From positions 434,001-498,000 of the forward strand of contig CANOQG010000006.1 in NCBI GenBank assembly GCA_947568835.1: 64,000 bases of DNA, given 5' to 3'. Each line of letters begins with the position of its first letter. The stretch's first letter is position 1. Shown one piece after another: positions 11,569 through 24,287 of this stretch. This DNA is from Protonemura montana. Lineage: Eukaryota; Arthropoda; Insecta; Plecoptera; Nemouridae. The position numbers were made by a program, and so were the translations under genes. The notes under the pieces were generated by a model. The model searched no databases, had not been told where the DNA came from, and saw nothing but the letters and a program-made list of their open reading frames with translations.

Positions 11569-13840
11569 CATGTCCTGGCTTATGTCCTGCCCCATGTCCT
11601 GCCCCATGTCCTGCCCCATGTCTTGCCCCATGTCCCATGTCCTGCCCCATGTCCTGCCCCATGTCCTACCCCATGTCCTGCCCTATGTCCTGTCTTATGT
11701 CCTGCCCCATGTCCTGCCCCATGTCCTGCTCCATGTCCTGCCCCATGTCCTGCTCCATGTCCCATGTCCTGCCCCATGTCCTGCCCCATGTCCTGTCCCA
11801 TGTCCTGCCTCATGTCCTGCCCCATGTCCTGCCCCATGTCCAGCCCCATGTCCTGCCCCATGTCCTGTCCCATGTCCTGCCCCATGTCATGCCCCATGTC
11901 CTGCCCCATGTCCTGCCCCATGTCCCATGTCCTGCCCCATGTCCTGCCCTTTGTCCTGTCCCATTTCCTGCCCCATGTCCTGCCCCATGTCCTTCCCCAT
12001 GTCCTGCCCCATGTCCTGCCCCATGTTCTGCCCCATGTCCTGCCCTATGTCTTGCCCCATGTCCCATGTCCTGCCCCATGTCCTGCCCCATGTCCTGCCC
12101 CATGTCCTTCCCTATGTCCTGTCCTATGTCCTGCCCCATGTCCTGCCCCATGTCCTGCTCCATTTCCTCCCCCTGTCCTGCCCCATGTCCCATGTCCTGC
12201 CCCATGTCCTGCCCCATGTCCTTCCCCATGTCCTGCCCTATGTCCTGTCCCATGTCCTGCCCCATGTCCTGCCCCATGTCCTGCCCCATGTCCTGCCCCA
12301 TAGCCTGGCCAATGTCCTGCCCCATGTCCTGTCCCATGTCCTGCCCCATGTTTTGCCCCATGTCCTGCCCCATGTCCTGCCCTATGTCCTGTCCCATGTC
12401 CTGCCCCATGTCCTGCCCCATGTCCTGTCCCATGTCCTGCCTCATGTCCTACCCTATGTCCTGCCCCATTTCCTGCCCCATGTCTTGCCCCATGTCCTGC
12501 CCCATGTCCTGCCCCATGTCCTGCCCCATGTCCTGCCCCATGTCTTGCCCCATGTCCCATGTCCTGCCCCATGTCCTGCCCCATGTCCTACCCCATGTCC
12601 TGCACTATGTCCTGTCTTATGTCCTGCCCCATGTCCTGCCCCATGTCCTGCCCCATGTCCTGTCCCATGTCCTGCCCCATGTCATGCCCCATGTCCTGCC
12701 CCATGTCCTGCCCCATGTCCCATGTCCTGCCCCATGTCCTGCCCTTTGTCCTGCCCCATGTCCTGCCCCATGTCCTGCCCTATGTCCTGTCTTATGTCCT
12801 GCCAAATGTAATGCCCCATGTCCTGCTCCATGTCCTCCCCCTGTCCTGCCCTATGTCTTATGTCCTGCCCCATGTCCTGCCTCATGTCCTGCCCCATGTC
12901 CTGCCCTATGTCCTGTCCCATGTCCTGCCCCATTTTCTGCCCCATGTCCTGCTCCATGTCCTGCCCCATGTCCTGCCCCATGTCCCGCTCCATGTCCTCC
13001 CCCTGTCCTGCCTCATGTCCCATGTCCTGCCCCATGTCCTGCCCCATGTCCTGCCCCATGTCCTGCCCCATGTCCTGTCCCATGTCCTGCCCCATGTTTT
13101 GCCCCATGTCCTGTCCAATGTCCTGCCTTATGTCCTGCCCCATGTCCTGCCCCATGTCCTGCCCCATGTCCTGCCCCATGTCCTGCCCTATGTCCTGCCC
13201 CATGTCCTGCCCCATGTCCTGCCCTATGTCCTGTCCCATGTCCTGTCCCATGTTCTGCCCCATGTCCTGCCCCATGTCCTTCCCTATGTCCTGTCCCATG
13301 TCCTGCCCCATGTCCTGCCCCATGTCCTGCTCCATGTCCTGTCCCATGTCCTGCCCCATGTCCTGCCCCATGTCCTGCCCCATGTCCTGCCCTATGTCCT
13401 GTCCCATGTCCTGCCCCATGTCCTGCCCCATGTCCTGCCCCATGTCCTGCCCCATGTCTTTCCCCATTTCCCATGTCCTGCCTCATGTCCTGCCCCATGT
13501 CCTGCCCCATAGCCTGGCCAATGTCCTGCCCCATGTCCTGTCCCATGTCCTGCCCCATGTTTTGCCCCATGTCCTGCCCCATGTCCTGCCCTATGTCCTG
13601 TCCCATGTCCTGCCCCATGTCCTGCCCCATGTCCTGCCCCATTTCCTGCCCCATGTCCTGCCCCATGTCCTGGCTTATGTCCTGCCCCATGTCCTGCCCC
13701 ATGTCCTGCCCCATGTCTTGCCCCATGTCCCATGTCCTGCCCCATGTCCTGCCACATGTCCTACCCCATGTCCTGCCCTATGTCCTGTCTTATGTCCTGC
13801 CCCATGTCCTGCCCCATGTCCTGCTCCATGTCCTGCCCCA
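11568..13840. repeat. Block duplicated at +9,373 bp
   Basis: About 2.27 kb here is repeated at about 20,941-23,213, always 9,373 bases away. It includes two CATAGCC units (12,301 and 13,510 against 21,674 and 22,883), one ATGTAATG (12,809 against 22,182) preceded by the rare CCAAATG, and a rare CCACATGTCCTACC unit (near 13,752 and 23,125). At least one substitution separates the copies (CTGCACTATG near 12,603 against CTGCCCTATG). The rest looks the same by eye. Confidence 0.84.
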
Positions 13841-14206
13841 TGTCCTGCCCCATGTCCTGCCCCATGTCCTGCCCTATGTCCTGTCCTATGTCCTGCCCCA
13901 TGTCCTGCCCCATGTCCTGCTCCATGTCCTGCCCCATGTCCTGCTCCATGTCCCATGTCCTGCCCCATGTCCTGCCCCATGTCCTGTCCCATGTCCTGCC
14001 TCATCTCCTGCCCCATGTCCTGCCCCATGTCCTGCCCCATGTCCTGCCCCATGTCCTGCCCTATGTCCTGCCCCATGTCCTGCCCCATGTCCTGCCCTAT
14101 GTCCTGTCCTATGTCCTGCCCCATGTCCTGCCCCATGTCCTGCTCCATGTCCTCCCCCTGTCCTGCCCTATGTCCCATGTCCTGCCCCATGTCCTGCCCC
14201 ATGTCC

Positions 14207-14484
14207 TTCCCCATGTCCTGCCCTATGTCCTGTCCCATGTCCTGCCCCATGTCCTACCCCATGTCCTGCCCTATGTCCTGCCCCATGTCTTGCCCCATGT
14301 CCCATGTCCTGCCCCATGTCCTGCCCCATGTCCTGCCCCATGTCCTTCCCCATGTCCTGCCCTATGTCCTGTCCCATGTCCTGCCCCATGTCCTACCCCA
14401 TGTCCTGCCCTATGTCCTGCCCCATGTCTTGCCCCATGTCCCATGTCCTGCCCCATGTCCTGCCCCATGTCCTGCCCCATGTCC
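14207..14484. repeat. 139-bp local tandem duplication
   Basis: A stretch beginning with CCTTCCCCATG occurs at 14,207 and again at 14,346, followed both times by the same order of units up to a CATGTCCCATG short unit. The step is 139 bases, equal to eleven 12-mers plus one 7-mer. The related block at about 9,240-9,380 has it only once, so this is a small gain in the copy. Confidence 0.82.
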
Positions 14485-16647
14485 TGCCCTATGTCCTGCC
14501 CCATGTCCTGCCCCATTTTCTGCTCCATGTTCCACCCCATGTCCTGCCCCATGTCCCATGTCATGCCCCATGTCCTGCCCCATGTCCTGCCCCATGTCCT
14601 GTCCCATGTCCTGCGCCATGTCCTGCCCCATGTCTTACCTCATGTCCCATGTCCTGCCTCATGTCCTGCCCCATGTCCTGCCCCATATCCTGCCCCATGT
14701 CCTGCCCCATGTCCTGCCCCATGTCCTGTCCCATGTCCTGCCCAATGTCCTGCCCCATGTCCTGCTCCATGTCCTGCCCCATGTCCTGCCCCATGTCCTG
14801 CCCTATGTCCTGCCCCATGTCCTGCCCCATGTCCTGCCCCATGTCCTGCCCTATGTCCTTCCCCATGTCCTGCCCCATGTCCTGCCCCATGTCCTGTCCC
14901 ATGTCATGTCCCATGTCCTGCTCCATGTCCTGGCCCATGTCCTGCCCCATGTCCTGCCCTATGTCCTGCCCCATGTCCTGCCCCATGTCCTGCCCCATGT
15001 CCTGCCCCATGTCCTGCCCCATGTCCTGCCCCATGTCCTGCCCCATGTCCCATGTCCTGCCCCATGTCCTGCCCCTTGTCCTGTCCCATTTCCTGCCCCA
15101 TGTCCTACCCCATGTCCTGCCCCATGTCCTGCCCCATGTCCTGCCCCATGTCCTGCCTCATGTCCTGCCCCATGTCTTGCCCCATGTCCCATGTCCTGCC
15201 CCATGTCCTGCCCCATGTCCTGCCCCATGTCCTGCCCTATGTCCTGTCTTATGTCCTGCCCCATGTAATGCCCCATGTCCTGCTCCATGTCCTCCCCCTG
15301 TCCTGCCCTATTTCTTATGTCCTGCCCCATGTTCTGCCCCATGTCCTGTCCCATGTCCTGCCCCATGTTTTGCCCCATGTCCTGTCCAATGTCCTGCCTT
15401 ATGTCCTGCCCCATTTCCTGCCCCATGTCCTGCCCCATGTCCTGCCCCATGTCCTGCCCTATGTCCTGCCCCATGTCCTGCCCCATGTCCTGCCCTATGT
15501 CCTGTCCCATGTCCTGTCCCATGTCCTGCCCCATGTCCTGCCCCATGTCCTTCCCTATGTCCTGTCCCATGTCCTGCCCCATGTCCTGCCCCATGTCCTG
15601 CTCCATGTCCTGTCCCATGTCCTGCCTCATGTCCTGCCCCATGTCCTGCCCCATGTCCTGCCCTATGTCCTGTCCCATGTCCTGCCCCATGTCCTGCCCC
15701 ATGTCCTGCCCCATGTCCTGCCCCATGTCTTTCCCCATTTCCCATGTCCTGCCTCATGTCCTGCCCCATGTCCTGCCCCATAGCCTGGCCAATGTCCTGC
15801 CCCATGTCCTGCCCCATGTCCTGGCTTATGTCCTGCCCCATGTCCTGCCCCATGTCCTGCCCCATGTCTTGCCCCATGTCCCATGTCCTGCCCCATGTCC
15901 TGCCCCATGTCCTACCCCATGTCCTGCCCTATGTCCTGTCTTATGTCCTGCCCCATGTCCTGCCCCATGTCCTGCTCCATGTCCTGCCCCATGTCCTGCT
16001 CCATGTCCCATGTCCTGCCCCATGTCCTGCCCCATGTCCTGTCCCATGTCCTGCCTCATGTCCTGCCCCATGTCCTGCCCCATGTCCAGCCCCATGTCCT
16101 GCCCCATGTCCTGTCCCATGTCCTGCCCCATGTCATGCCCCATGTCCTGCCCCATGTCCTGCCCCATGTCCCATGTCCTGCCCCATGTCCTGCCCTTTGT
16201 CCTGTCCCATTTCCTGCCCCATGTCCTGCCCCATGTCCTGCCCCATGTCCTGCCCCATGTCCTGCCCCATGTTCTGCCCCATGTCCTGCCCTATGTCTTG
16301 CCCCATGTCCCATGTCCTGCCCCATGTCCTGCCCCATGTCCTGCCACATGTCCTTCCCTATGTCCTGTCCTATGTCCTGCCCCATGTCCTGCCCCATGTC
16401 CTGCTCCATGTCCTCCCCCTGTCCTGCCCCATGTCCCATGTCCTGCCCCATGTCCTGCCCCATGTCCTTCCCCATGTCCTGCCCTATGTCCTGTCCCATG
16501 TCCTGCCCCATGTCCTGCCCCATGTCCTGCCCTATGTCCTGCCCCATGTCTTGCCCCATGTCCCATGTCCTGCCCCATGTCCTGCCCCATGTCCTGCCCC
16601 ATGTCCTGCCCTATGTCCTGCCCCATGTCCTGCCCCATTTTCTGCTC
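14320..16647. repeat. Copy of the 9.2-11.6 kb block
   Basis: This is the +5,079 partner of 9,241-11,568. Differences I could see are small: for example CATATCC near 10,876 reads CATGTCC here, and one extra TTCTGCC unit lies near 15,331. On the right this copy carries on into CATGTTCCACCCC units instead of breaking at the point where its partner does. Confidence 0.82.
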
Positions 16648-19583
16648 CATGTTCCACCCCATGTCCTGCCCCATGTCCCATGTCATGCCCCATGTCCTGC
16701 CCCATGTCCTGCCCCATGTCCTGTCCCATGTCCTGCTCCATGTCCTGCCCCATGTCTTACCTCATGTCCCATGTCCTGCCTCATGTCCTGCCCCATGTCC
16801 TGCCCCATATCCTGCCCCATGTCCTGCCCCATGTCCTGCCCCATGTCCTGTCCCATGTCCTGCCCAATGTCCTGCCCCATGTCCTGCTCCATGTCCTGCC
16901 CCATGTCCTGCCCCATGTCCTGCCCTATGTCCTGCCCCATGTCCTGCCCCATGTCCTGCCCTATGTCCTGTCCTATGTCCTGCCCCATGTCCTGCCCCAT
17001 GTCCTGCTCCATGTCCTCCCCCTGTCCTGCCCCATGTCCCATGTCCTGCCCCATGTCCTGCCCCATGTCCTTCCCCATGTCCTGCCCTATGTCCTGTCCC
17101 ATGTCCTGCCCCATGTCCTACCCCATGTCCTGCCCTATGTCCTGCCCCATGTCTTGCCCCATGTCCCATGTCCTGCCCCATGTCCTGCCCCATGTCCTGC
17201 CCCATGTCCTGCACTATGTCCTGCCCCATGTCCTGTCCCATTTTCTGCTCCATGTTCCACCCCATGTCCTGCCCCATGTCCCATGTCATGCCCCATGTCC
17301 TGCCCCATGTCCTGCCCCATGTCCTGTCCCATGTCCTGCGCCATGTCCTGCCCAATGTCTTACCTCATGTCCCATGTCCTGCCTCATGTCCTGCCCCATG
17401 TCCTGCCCCATATCCTGCCCCATGTCCTGCCCCATGTCCTGCCCCATGTCCTGTCCCATGTCCTGCCCAATGTCCTGCCCCATGTCCTGCTCCATGTCCT
17501 GCCCCATGTCCTGCCCCATGTCCTGCCCTATGTCCTGCCCCATGTCCTGCCCCATGTCCTGCCCCATGTCCTGTCCCATGTCATGTCCCATGTCCTGCCC
17601 CATGTCCTGCCCCTTGTCCTGTCCCATTTCCTGCCCCATGTCCTACCCCATGTCCTGCCCCATGTCCTTCCCCATGTCCTGCCCCATGTCCTGCCTCATG
17701 TCCTGCCCCATGTCTTGCCCCATGTCCCATGTCCTGCCCCATGTCCTGCCCCATGTCCTGCCCCATGTCCTGCCCTATGTCCTGTCTTATGTCCTGCCCC
17801 ATGTAATGCCCCATGTCCTGCTCCATGTCCTCCCCCTGTCCTGCCCTATGTCTTATGTCCTGCCCCATGTCCTGCCTCATGTCCTGCCCCATGTCCTGCC
17901 CTATGTCCTGTCCCATGTCCTGCCCCATTTCCTGCCCCATGTCCTGCTCCATGTCCTGCCCCATGTCCTGCCCCATGTCCCGCTCCATGTCCTCCCCCTG
18001 TCCTGCCTCATGTCCCATGTCCTGCCCCATGTCCTGCCCCATGTCCTGCCCCATGTCCTGCCCCATGTCCTGTCCCATGTCCTGCCCCATGTTTTGCCCC
18101 ATGTCCTGTCCAATGTCCTGCCTTATGTCCTGCCCCATTTCCTGCCCCATGTCCTGCCCCATGTCCTGCCCCATGTCCTGCCCTATGTCCTGCCCCATGT
18201 CCTGCCCCATGTCCTGCCCTATGTCCTGTCCCATGTCCTGTCCCATGTCCTGCCCCATGTCCTGCCCCATGTCCTTCCCTATGTCCTGTCCCATGTCCTG
18301 CCCCATGTCCTGCCCCATGTCCTGCTCCATGTCCTGTCCCATGTCCTGCCCCATGTTCTGCCCCATGTCCTGCCCCATGTCCTGCCCTATGTCCTGTCCC
18401 ATGTCCTGCCCCATGTCCTGCCCCATGTCCTGCCCCATGTCCTGCCCCATGTCTTTCCCCATTTCCCATGTCCTGCCTCATGTCCTGCCCCATGTCCTGC
18501 CCCATAGCCTGGCCAATGTCCTGCCCCATGTCCTGTCCCATGTCCTGCCCCATGTTTTGCCCCATGTCCTGCCCCATGTCCTGCCCTATGTCCTGTCCCA
18601 TGTCCTGCCCCATGTCCTGCCCCATGTCCTGTCCCATGTCCTGCCTCATGTCCTACCCTATGTCCTGCCCCATTTCCTGCCCCATGTCTTGCCCCATGTC
18701 CTGCCCCATGTCCTGCCCCATGTCCTGCCCCATGTCCTGCCCCATGTCTTGCCCCATGTCCCATGTCCTGCCCCATGTCCTGCCCCATGTCCTACCCCAT
18801 GTCCTGCCCTATGTCCTGTCTTATGTCCTGCCCCATGTCCTGCCCCATGTCCTGCTCCATGTCCTGCCCCATGTCCTGCTCCATGTCCCATGTCCTGCCC
18901 CATGTCCTGCCCCATGTCCTGTCCCATGTCCTGCCTCATGTCCTGCCCCATGTCCTGCCCCATGTCCTGCCCCATGTCCTGCCCCATGTCCTGTCCCATG
19001 TCCTGCCCCATGTCATGCCCCATGTCCTGCCCCATGTCCTGCCCCATGTCCCATGTCCTGCCCCATGTCCTGCCCTTTGTCCTGTCCCATTTCCTGCCCC
19101 ATGTCCTGCCCCATGTCCTGCCCCATGTCCTGCCCCATGTCCTGCCCCATGTTCTGCCCCATGTCCTGCCCTATGTCTTGCCCCATGTCCCATGTCCTGC
19201 CCCATGTCCTGCCCCATGTCCTGCCCCATGTCCTTCCCTATGTCCTGTCCTATGTCCTGCCCCATGTCCTGCCCCATGTCCTGCTCCATGTCCTCCCCCT
19301 GTCCTGCCCCATGTCCCATGTCCTGCCCTATGTCCTGTCCCATGTCCTGCCCCATGTCCTGCCCCATGTCCTGTCCCATGTCCTGCCTCATGTCCTACCC
19401 CATGTCCTGCCCTATGTCCTGCCCCATGTCCTGCCCCATGTCCTGCCCCATGTCCTGCGCCATGTCCTGCCCCATGTCCTGTCCCATGTCATGTCCCATG
19501 TCCTGCTCCATGTCCTGCCCCATGTCCTGCCCCATGGCCTGCCCTATGTCCTGCCCCATGTCCTGCCCCATGTCCTGCCCCAT
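15806..19583. repeat. 3.8-kb block with a distant copy at +42,777 bp
   Basis: Landmarks through this interval reappear at a constant 42,777-base offset in 58,583-62,360. Examples are ATGTAATG (17,804 / 60,581), CATAGCC (18,505 / 61,282), CCCAATGTCTTACC (near 17,350 / 60,130) and the CCATGG unit (19,532 / 62,309). Scattered substitutions distinguish the copies, mainly left of 16.6 kb. The left part (15,806-17,565) also matches 26,630-28,389 at +10,824. Confidence 0.82.
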
Positions 19584-19740
19584 GTCCTGCCCCATGTCCT
19601 GCCCCATGTCCTGCCCCATGTCCCATGTCCTGCCCCATGTCCTGCCCCATGTCCTGCCCCATGTCCTGCCCCATGTCCTGCCCCATGTCTTGCCCCATGT
19701 CCCATGTCCTGCCCCATGTCTTGCCCCATGTCCTACCCCA
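18505..19740. repeat. Block duplicated at about +5,783 to +5,831 bp
   Basis: From the CATAGCC unit onward this interval matches 24,288-25,571. The offset grows from 5,783 to 5,819 across a 36-base (three-unit) gain near 24,660-24,695, which includes CTGCTACATG, and then to 5,831 after a further single-unit gain near 25,430. Both copies hold the CCATGG unit (19,532 and 25,351) and a CTGCGCC unit. Confidence 0.8.
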
Positions 19741-19999
19741 TGTCCTGCCCTATGTCCTGTCTTATGTCCTGCCCCATGTCCTGCCCCATGTCCTGCTCCA
19801 TGTCCTTCCCCTGTCCTGCCCTATGTCCCATGTCCTGCCCCATGTCCTGCCCCATGTCCTGCCCCATGTCCTGCCCCATGTCCTGCCCCATGTCTTGCCC
19901 CATGTTTCATGTCCTGCCCCATGTCCTGCCCCATGTCCTGCCTCATGTCCTGCCCCATGTCTTGCCCCATGTCCCATGTCCTGCCCCATGTCCTGCCCC

Positions 20000-21640
20000 A
20001 TGTCCTGCCCCATGTCCTGCCCTATGTCCTGTCTTATGTCCTGCCAAATGTAATGCCCCATGTCCTGCTCCATGTCCTCCCCCTGTCCTGCCCTATGTCT
20101 TATGTCCTGCCCCATGTCCTGCCTCATGTCCTGCCCCATGTCCTGCCCTATGTCCTGTCCCATGTCCTGCCCCATTTCCTGCCCCATGTCCTGCTCCATG
20201 TCCTGCCCCATGTCCTGCCCCATGTCCCGCTCCATGTCCTCCCCCTGTCCTGCCTCATGTCCCATGTCCTGCCCCATGTCCTGCCCCATGTCCTGCCCCA
20301 TGTCCTGCCCCATGTCCTGTCCCATGTCCTGCCCCATGTTTTGCCCCATGTCCTGTCCAATGTCCTGCCTTATGTCCTGCCCCATGTCCTGCCCCATGTC
20401 CTGCCCCATGTCCTGCCCCATGTCCTGCCCTATGTCCTGCCCCATGTCCTGCCCCATGTCCTGCCCTATGTCCTGTCCCATGTCCTGTCCCATGTCCTGC
20501 CCCATGTCCTGCCCCATGTCCTTCCCTATGTCCTGTCCCATGTCCTGCCCCATGTCCTGCCCCATGTCCTGCTCCATGTCCTGTCCCATGTCCTGCCCCA
20601 TGTCCTGCCCCATGTTCTGCCCCATGTCCTGCCCTATGTCCTGTCCCATGTCCTGCCCCATGTCCTGCCCCATGTCCTGCCCCATGTCCTGCCCCATGTC
20701 TTTCCCCATTTCCCATGTCCTGCCTCATGTCCTGCCCCATGTCCTGCCCCATAGCCTGGCCAATGTCCTGCCCCATGTCCTGTCCCATGTCCTGCCCCAT
20801 GTTTTGCCCCATGTCCTGCCCCATGTCCTGCCCTATGTCCTGTCCCATGTCCTGCCCCATGTCCTGCCCCATGTCCTGTCCCATGTCCTGCCTCATGTCC
20901 TACCCTATGTCCTGCCCCATTTCCTGCCCCATGTCCTGCCCCATGTCCTGGCTTATGTCCTGCCCCATGTCCTGCCCCATGTCCTGCCCCATGTCTTGCC
21001 CCATGTCCCATGTCCTGCCCCATGTCCTGCCCCATGTCCTACCCCATGTCCTGCCCTATGTCCTGTCTTATGTCCTGCCCCATGTCCTGCCCCATGTCCT
21101 GCTCCATGTCCTGCCCCATGTCCTGCTCCATGTCCCATGTCCTGCCCCATGTCCTGCCCCATGTCCTGTCCCATGTCCTGCCTCATGTCCTGCCCCATGT
21201 CCTGCCCCATGTCCAGCCCCATGTCCTGCCCCATGTCCTGTCCCATGTCCTGCCCCATGTCATGCCCCATGTCCTGCCCCATGTCCTGCCCCATGTCCCA
21301 TGTCCTGCCCCATGTCCTGCCCTTTGTCCTGTCCCATTTCCTGCCCCATGTCCTGCCCCATGTCCTTCCCCATGTCCTGCCCCATGTCCTGCCCCATGTT
21401 CTGCCCCATGTCCTGCCCTATGTCTTGCCCCATGTCCCATGTCCTGCCCCATGTCCTGCCCCATGTCCTGCCCCATGTCCTTCCCTATGTCCTGTCCTAT
21501 GTCCTGCCCCATGTCCTGCCCCATGTCCTGCTCCATTTCCTCCCCCTGTCCTGCCCCATGTCCCATGTCCTGCCCCATGTCCTGCCCCATGTCCTTCCCC
21601 ATGTCCTGCCCTATGTCCTGTCCCATGTCCTGCCCCATGT
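20000..21640. repeat. Block duplicated at +5,697 bp
   Basis: ATGTAATG (20,051 / 25,748), the CCCGCTCC CpG unit, GTTTTGCC, CATAGCC (20,752 / 26,449) and GGCTTATG all recur 5,697 bases downstream, in 25,697-27,340. From about 20,941 this block is at the same time part of the pair shared with 11,568-13,840, so successive copying events overlap. Confidence 0.78.
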
Positions 21641-23213
21641 CCTGCCCCATGTCCTGCCCCATGTCCTGCCCCATAGCCTGGCCAATGTCCTGCCCCATGT
21701 CCTGTCCCATGTCCTGCCCCATGTTTTGCCCCATGTCCTGCCCCATGTCCTGCCCTATGTCCTGTCCCATGTCCTGCCCCATGTCCTGCCCCATGTCCTG
21801 TCCCATGTCCTGCCTCATGTCCTACCCTATGTCCTGCCCCATTTCCTGCCCCATGTCTTGCCCCATGTCCTGCCCCATGTCCTGCCCCATGTCCTGCCCC
21901 ATGTCCTGCCCCATGTCTTGCCCCATGTCCCATGTCCTGCCCCATGTCCTGCCCCATGTCCTACCCCATGTCCTGCCCTATGTCCTGTCTTATGTCCTGC
22001 CCCATGTCCTGCCCCATGTCCTGCCCCATGTCCTGTCCCATGTCCTGCCCCATGTCATGCCCCATGTCCTGCCCCATGTCCTGCCCCATGTCCCATGTCC
22101 TGCCCCATGTCCTGCCCTTTGTCCTGCCCCATGTCCTGCCCCATGTCCTGCCCTATGTCCTGTCTTATGTCCTGCCAAATGTAATGCCCCATGTCCTGCT
22201 CCATGTCCTCCCCCTGTCCTGCCCTATGTCTTATGTCCTGCCCCATGTCCTGCCTCATGTCCTGCCCCATGTCCTGCCCTATGTCCTGTCCCATGTCCTG
22301 CCCCATTTTCTGCCCCATGTCCTGCTCCATGTCCTGCCCCATGTCCTGCCCCATGTCCCGCTCCATGTCCTCCCCCTGTCCTGCCTCATGTCCCATGTCC
22401 TGCCCCATGTCCTGCCCCATGTCCTGCCCCATGTCCTGCCCCATGTCCTGTCCCATGTCCTGCCCCATGTTTTGCCCCATGTCCTGTCCAATGTCCTGCC
22501 TTATGTCCTGCCCCATGTCCTGCCCCATGTCCTGCCCCATGTCCTGCCCCATGTCCTGCCCTATGTCCTGCCCCATGTCCTGCCCCATGTCCTGCCCTAT
22601 GTCCTGTCCCATGTCCTGTCCCATGTTCTGCCCCATGTCCTGCCCCATGTCCTTCCCTATGTCCTGTCCCATGTCCTGCCCCATGTCCTGCCCCATGTCC
22701 TGCTCCATGTCCTGTCCCATGTCCTGCCCCATGTCCTGCCCCATGTCCTGCCCCATGTCCTGCCCTATGTCCTGTCCCATGTCCTGCCCCATGTCCTGCC
22801 CCATGTCCTGCCCCATGTCCTGCCCCATGTCTTTCCCCATTTCCCATGTCCTGCCTCATGTCCTGCCCCATGTCCTGCCCCATAGCCTGGCCAATGTCCT
22901 GCCCCATGTCCTGTCCCATGTCCTGCCCCATGTTTTGCCCCATGTCCTGCCCCATGTCCTGCCCTATGTCCTGTCCCATGTCCTGCCCCATGTCCTGCCC
23001 CATGTCCTGCCCCATTTCCTGCCCCATGTCCTGCCCCATGTCCTGGCTTATGTCCTGCCCCATGTCCTGCCCCATGTCCTGCCCCATGTCTTGCCCCATG
23101 TCCCATGTCCTGCCCCATGTCCTGCCACATGTCCTACCCCATGTCCTGCCCTATGTCCTGTCTTATGTCCTGCCCCATGTCCTGCCCCATGTCCTGCTCC
23201 ATGTCCTGCCCCA
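20941..23213. repeat. Copy of the 11.6-13.8 kb block
   Basis: This is the +9,373 partner of 11,568-13,840 and carries the same pair of CATAGCC units 1,209 bases apart (21,674 and 22,883). The two blocks differ in their flanks: here GGCTTATG is preceded by ordinary CCCCATG units, whereas the partner begins directly after CATTTTCTGCTCC. Confidence 0.82.
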
Positions 23214-24287
23214 TGTCCTGCTCCATGTCCCATGTCCTGCCCCATGTCCTGCCCCATGTCCTGTCCCATGTCCTGCCTCATGTCCTGCCCCATGTCCTGC
23301 CCCATGTCCAGCCCCATGTCCTGCCCCATGTCCTGTCCCATGTCCTGCCCCATGTCATGCCCCATGTCCTGCCCCATGTCCTGCCCCATGTCCCATGTCC
23401 TGCCCCATGTCCTGCCCTTTGTCCTGTCCCATTTCCTGCCCCATGTCCTGCCCCATGTCCTGCCCCATGTCCTGCCCCATGTCCTGCCCCATGTTCTGCC
23501 CCATGTCCTGCCCTATGTCTTGCCCCATGTCCCATGTCCTGCCCCATGTCCTGCCCCATGTCCTGCCCCATGTCCTTCCCTATGTCCTGTCCTATGTCCT
23601 GCCCCATGTCCTGCCCCATGTCCTGCTCCATGTCCTCCCCCTGTCCTGCCCCATGTCCCATGTCCTGCCCCATGTCCTGCCCCATGTCCTTCCCCATGTC
23701 CTGCCCTATGTCCTGTCCCATGTCCTGCCCCATGTCCTGCCCCATGTCCTGCCCTATGTCCTGCCCCATGTCTTGCCCCATGTCCCATGTCCTGCCCCAT
23801 GTCCTGCCCCATGTCCTGCCCCATGTCCTGCCCTATGTCCTGCCCCATGTCCTGCCCCATTTTCTGCTCCATGTTCCACCCCATGTCCTGCCCCATGTCC
23901 CATGTCATGCCCCATGTCCTGCCCCATGTCCTGCCCTTTGTCCTGTCCCATTTCCTGCCCCATGTCCTGCCCCATGTCCTGCCCCATGTCCTGCCCCATG
24001 TCCTGCCCCATGTTCTGCCCCATGTCCTGCCCTATGTCTTGCCCCATGTCCCATGTCCTGCCCCATGTCCTGCCCCATGTCCTGCCCCATGTCCTTCCCT
24101 ATGTCCTGTCCTATGTCCTGCCCCATGTCCTGCCCCATGTCCTGCTCCATTTCCTCCCCCTGTCCTGCCCCATGTCCCATGTCCTGCCCCATGTCCTGCC
24201 CCATGTCCTTCCCCATGTCCTGCCCTATGTCCTGTCCCATGTCCTGCCCCATGTCCTGCCCCATGTCCTGCCCCATGTCCTGCCCCA

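Noticed and set aside
8124-22184. A 4,686-codon open frame, and other giant frames (39,900-50,183; 32,858-40,936; 48,185-55,228; 21,010-26,451; 173-5,554) as candidate Cys-rich or Pro-rich proteins
   Set aside because: All frames on both strands are open because the 12-mer has no stop in any phase. Peptide type switches at 7- and 11-base units, variants are non-synonymous in every frame (H/Y, P/S, P/L), and there is no start context, splice structure or codon-position bias.
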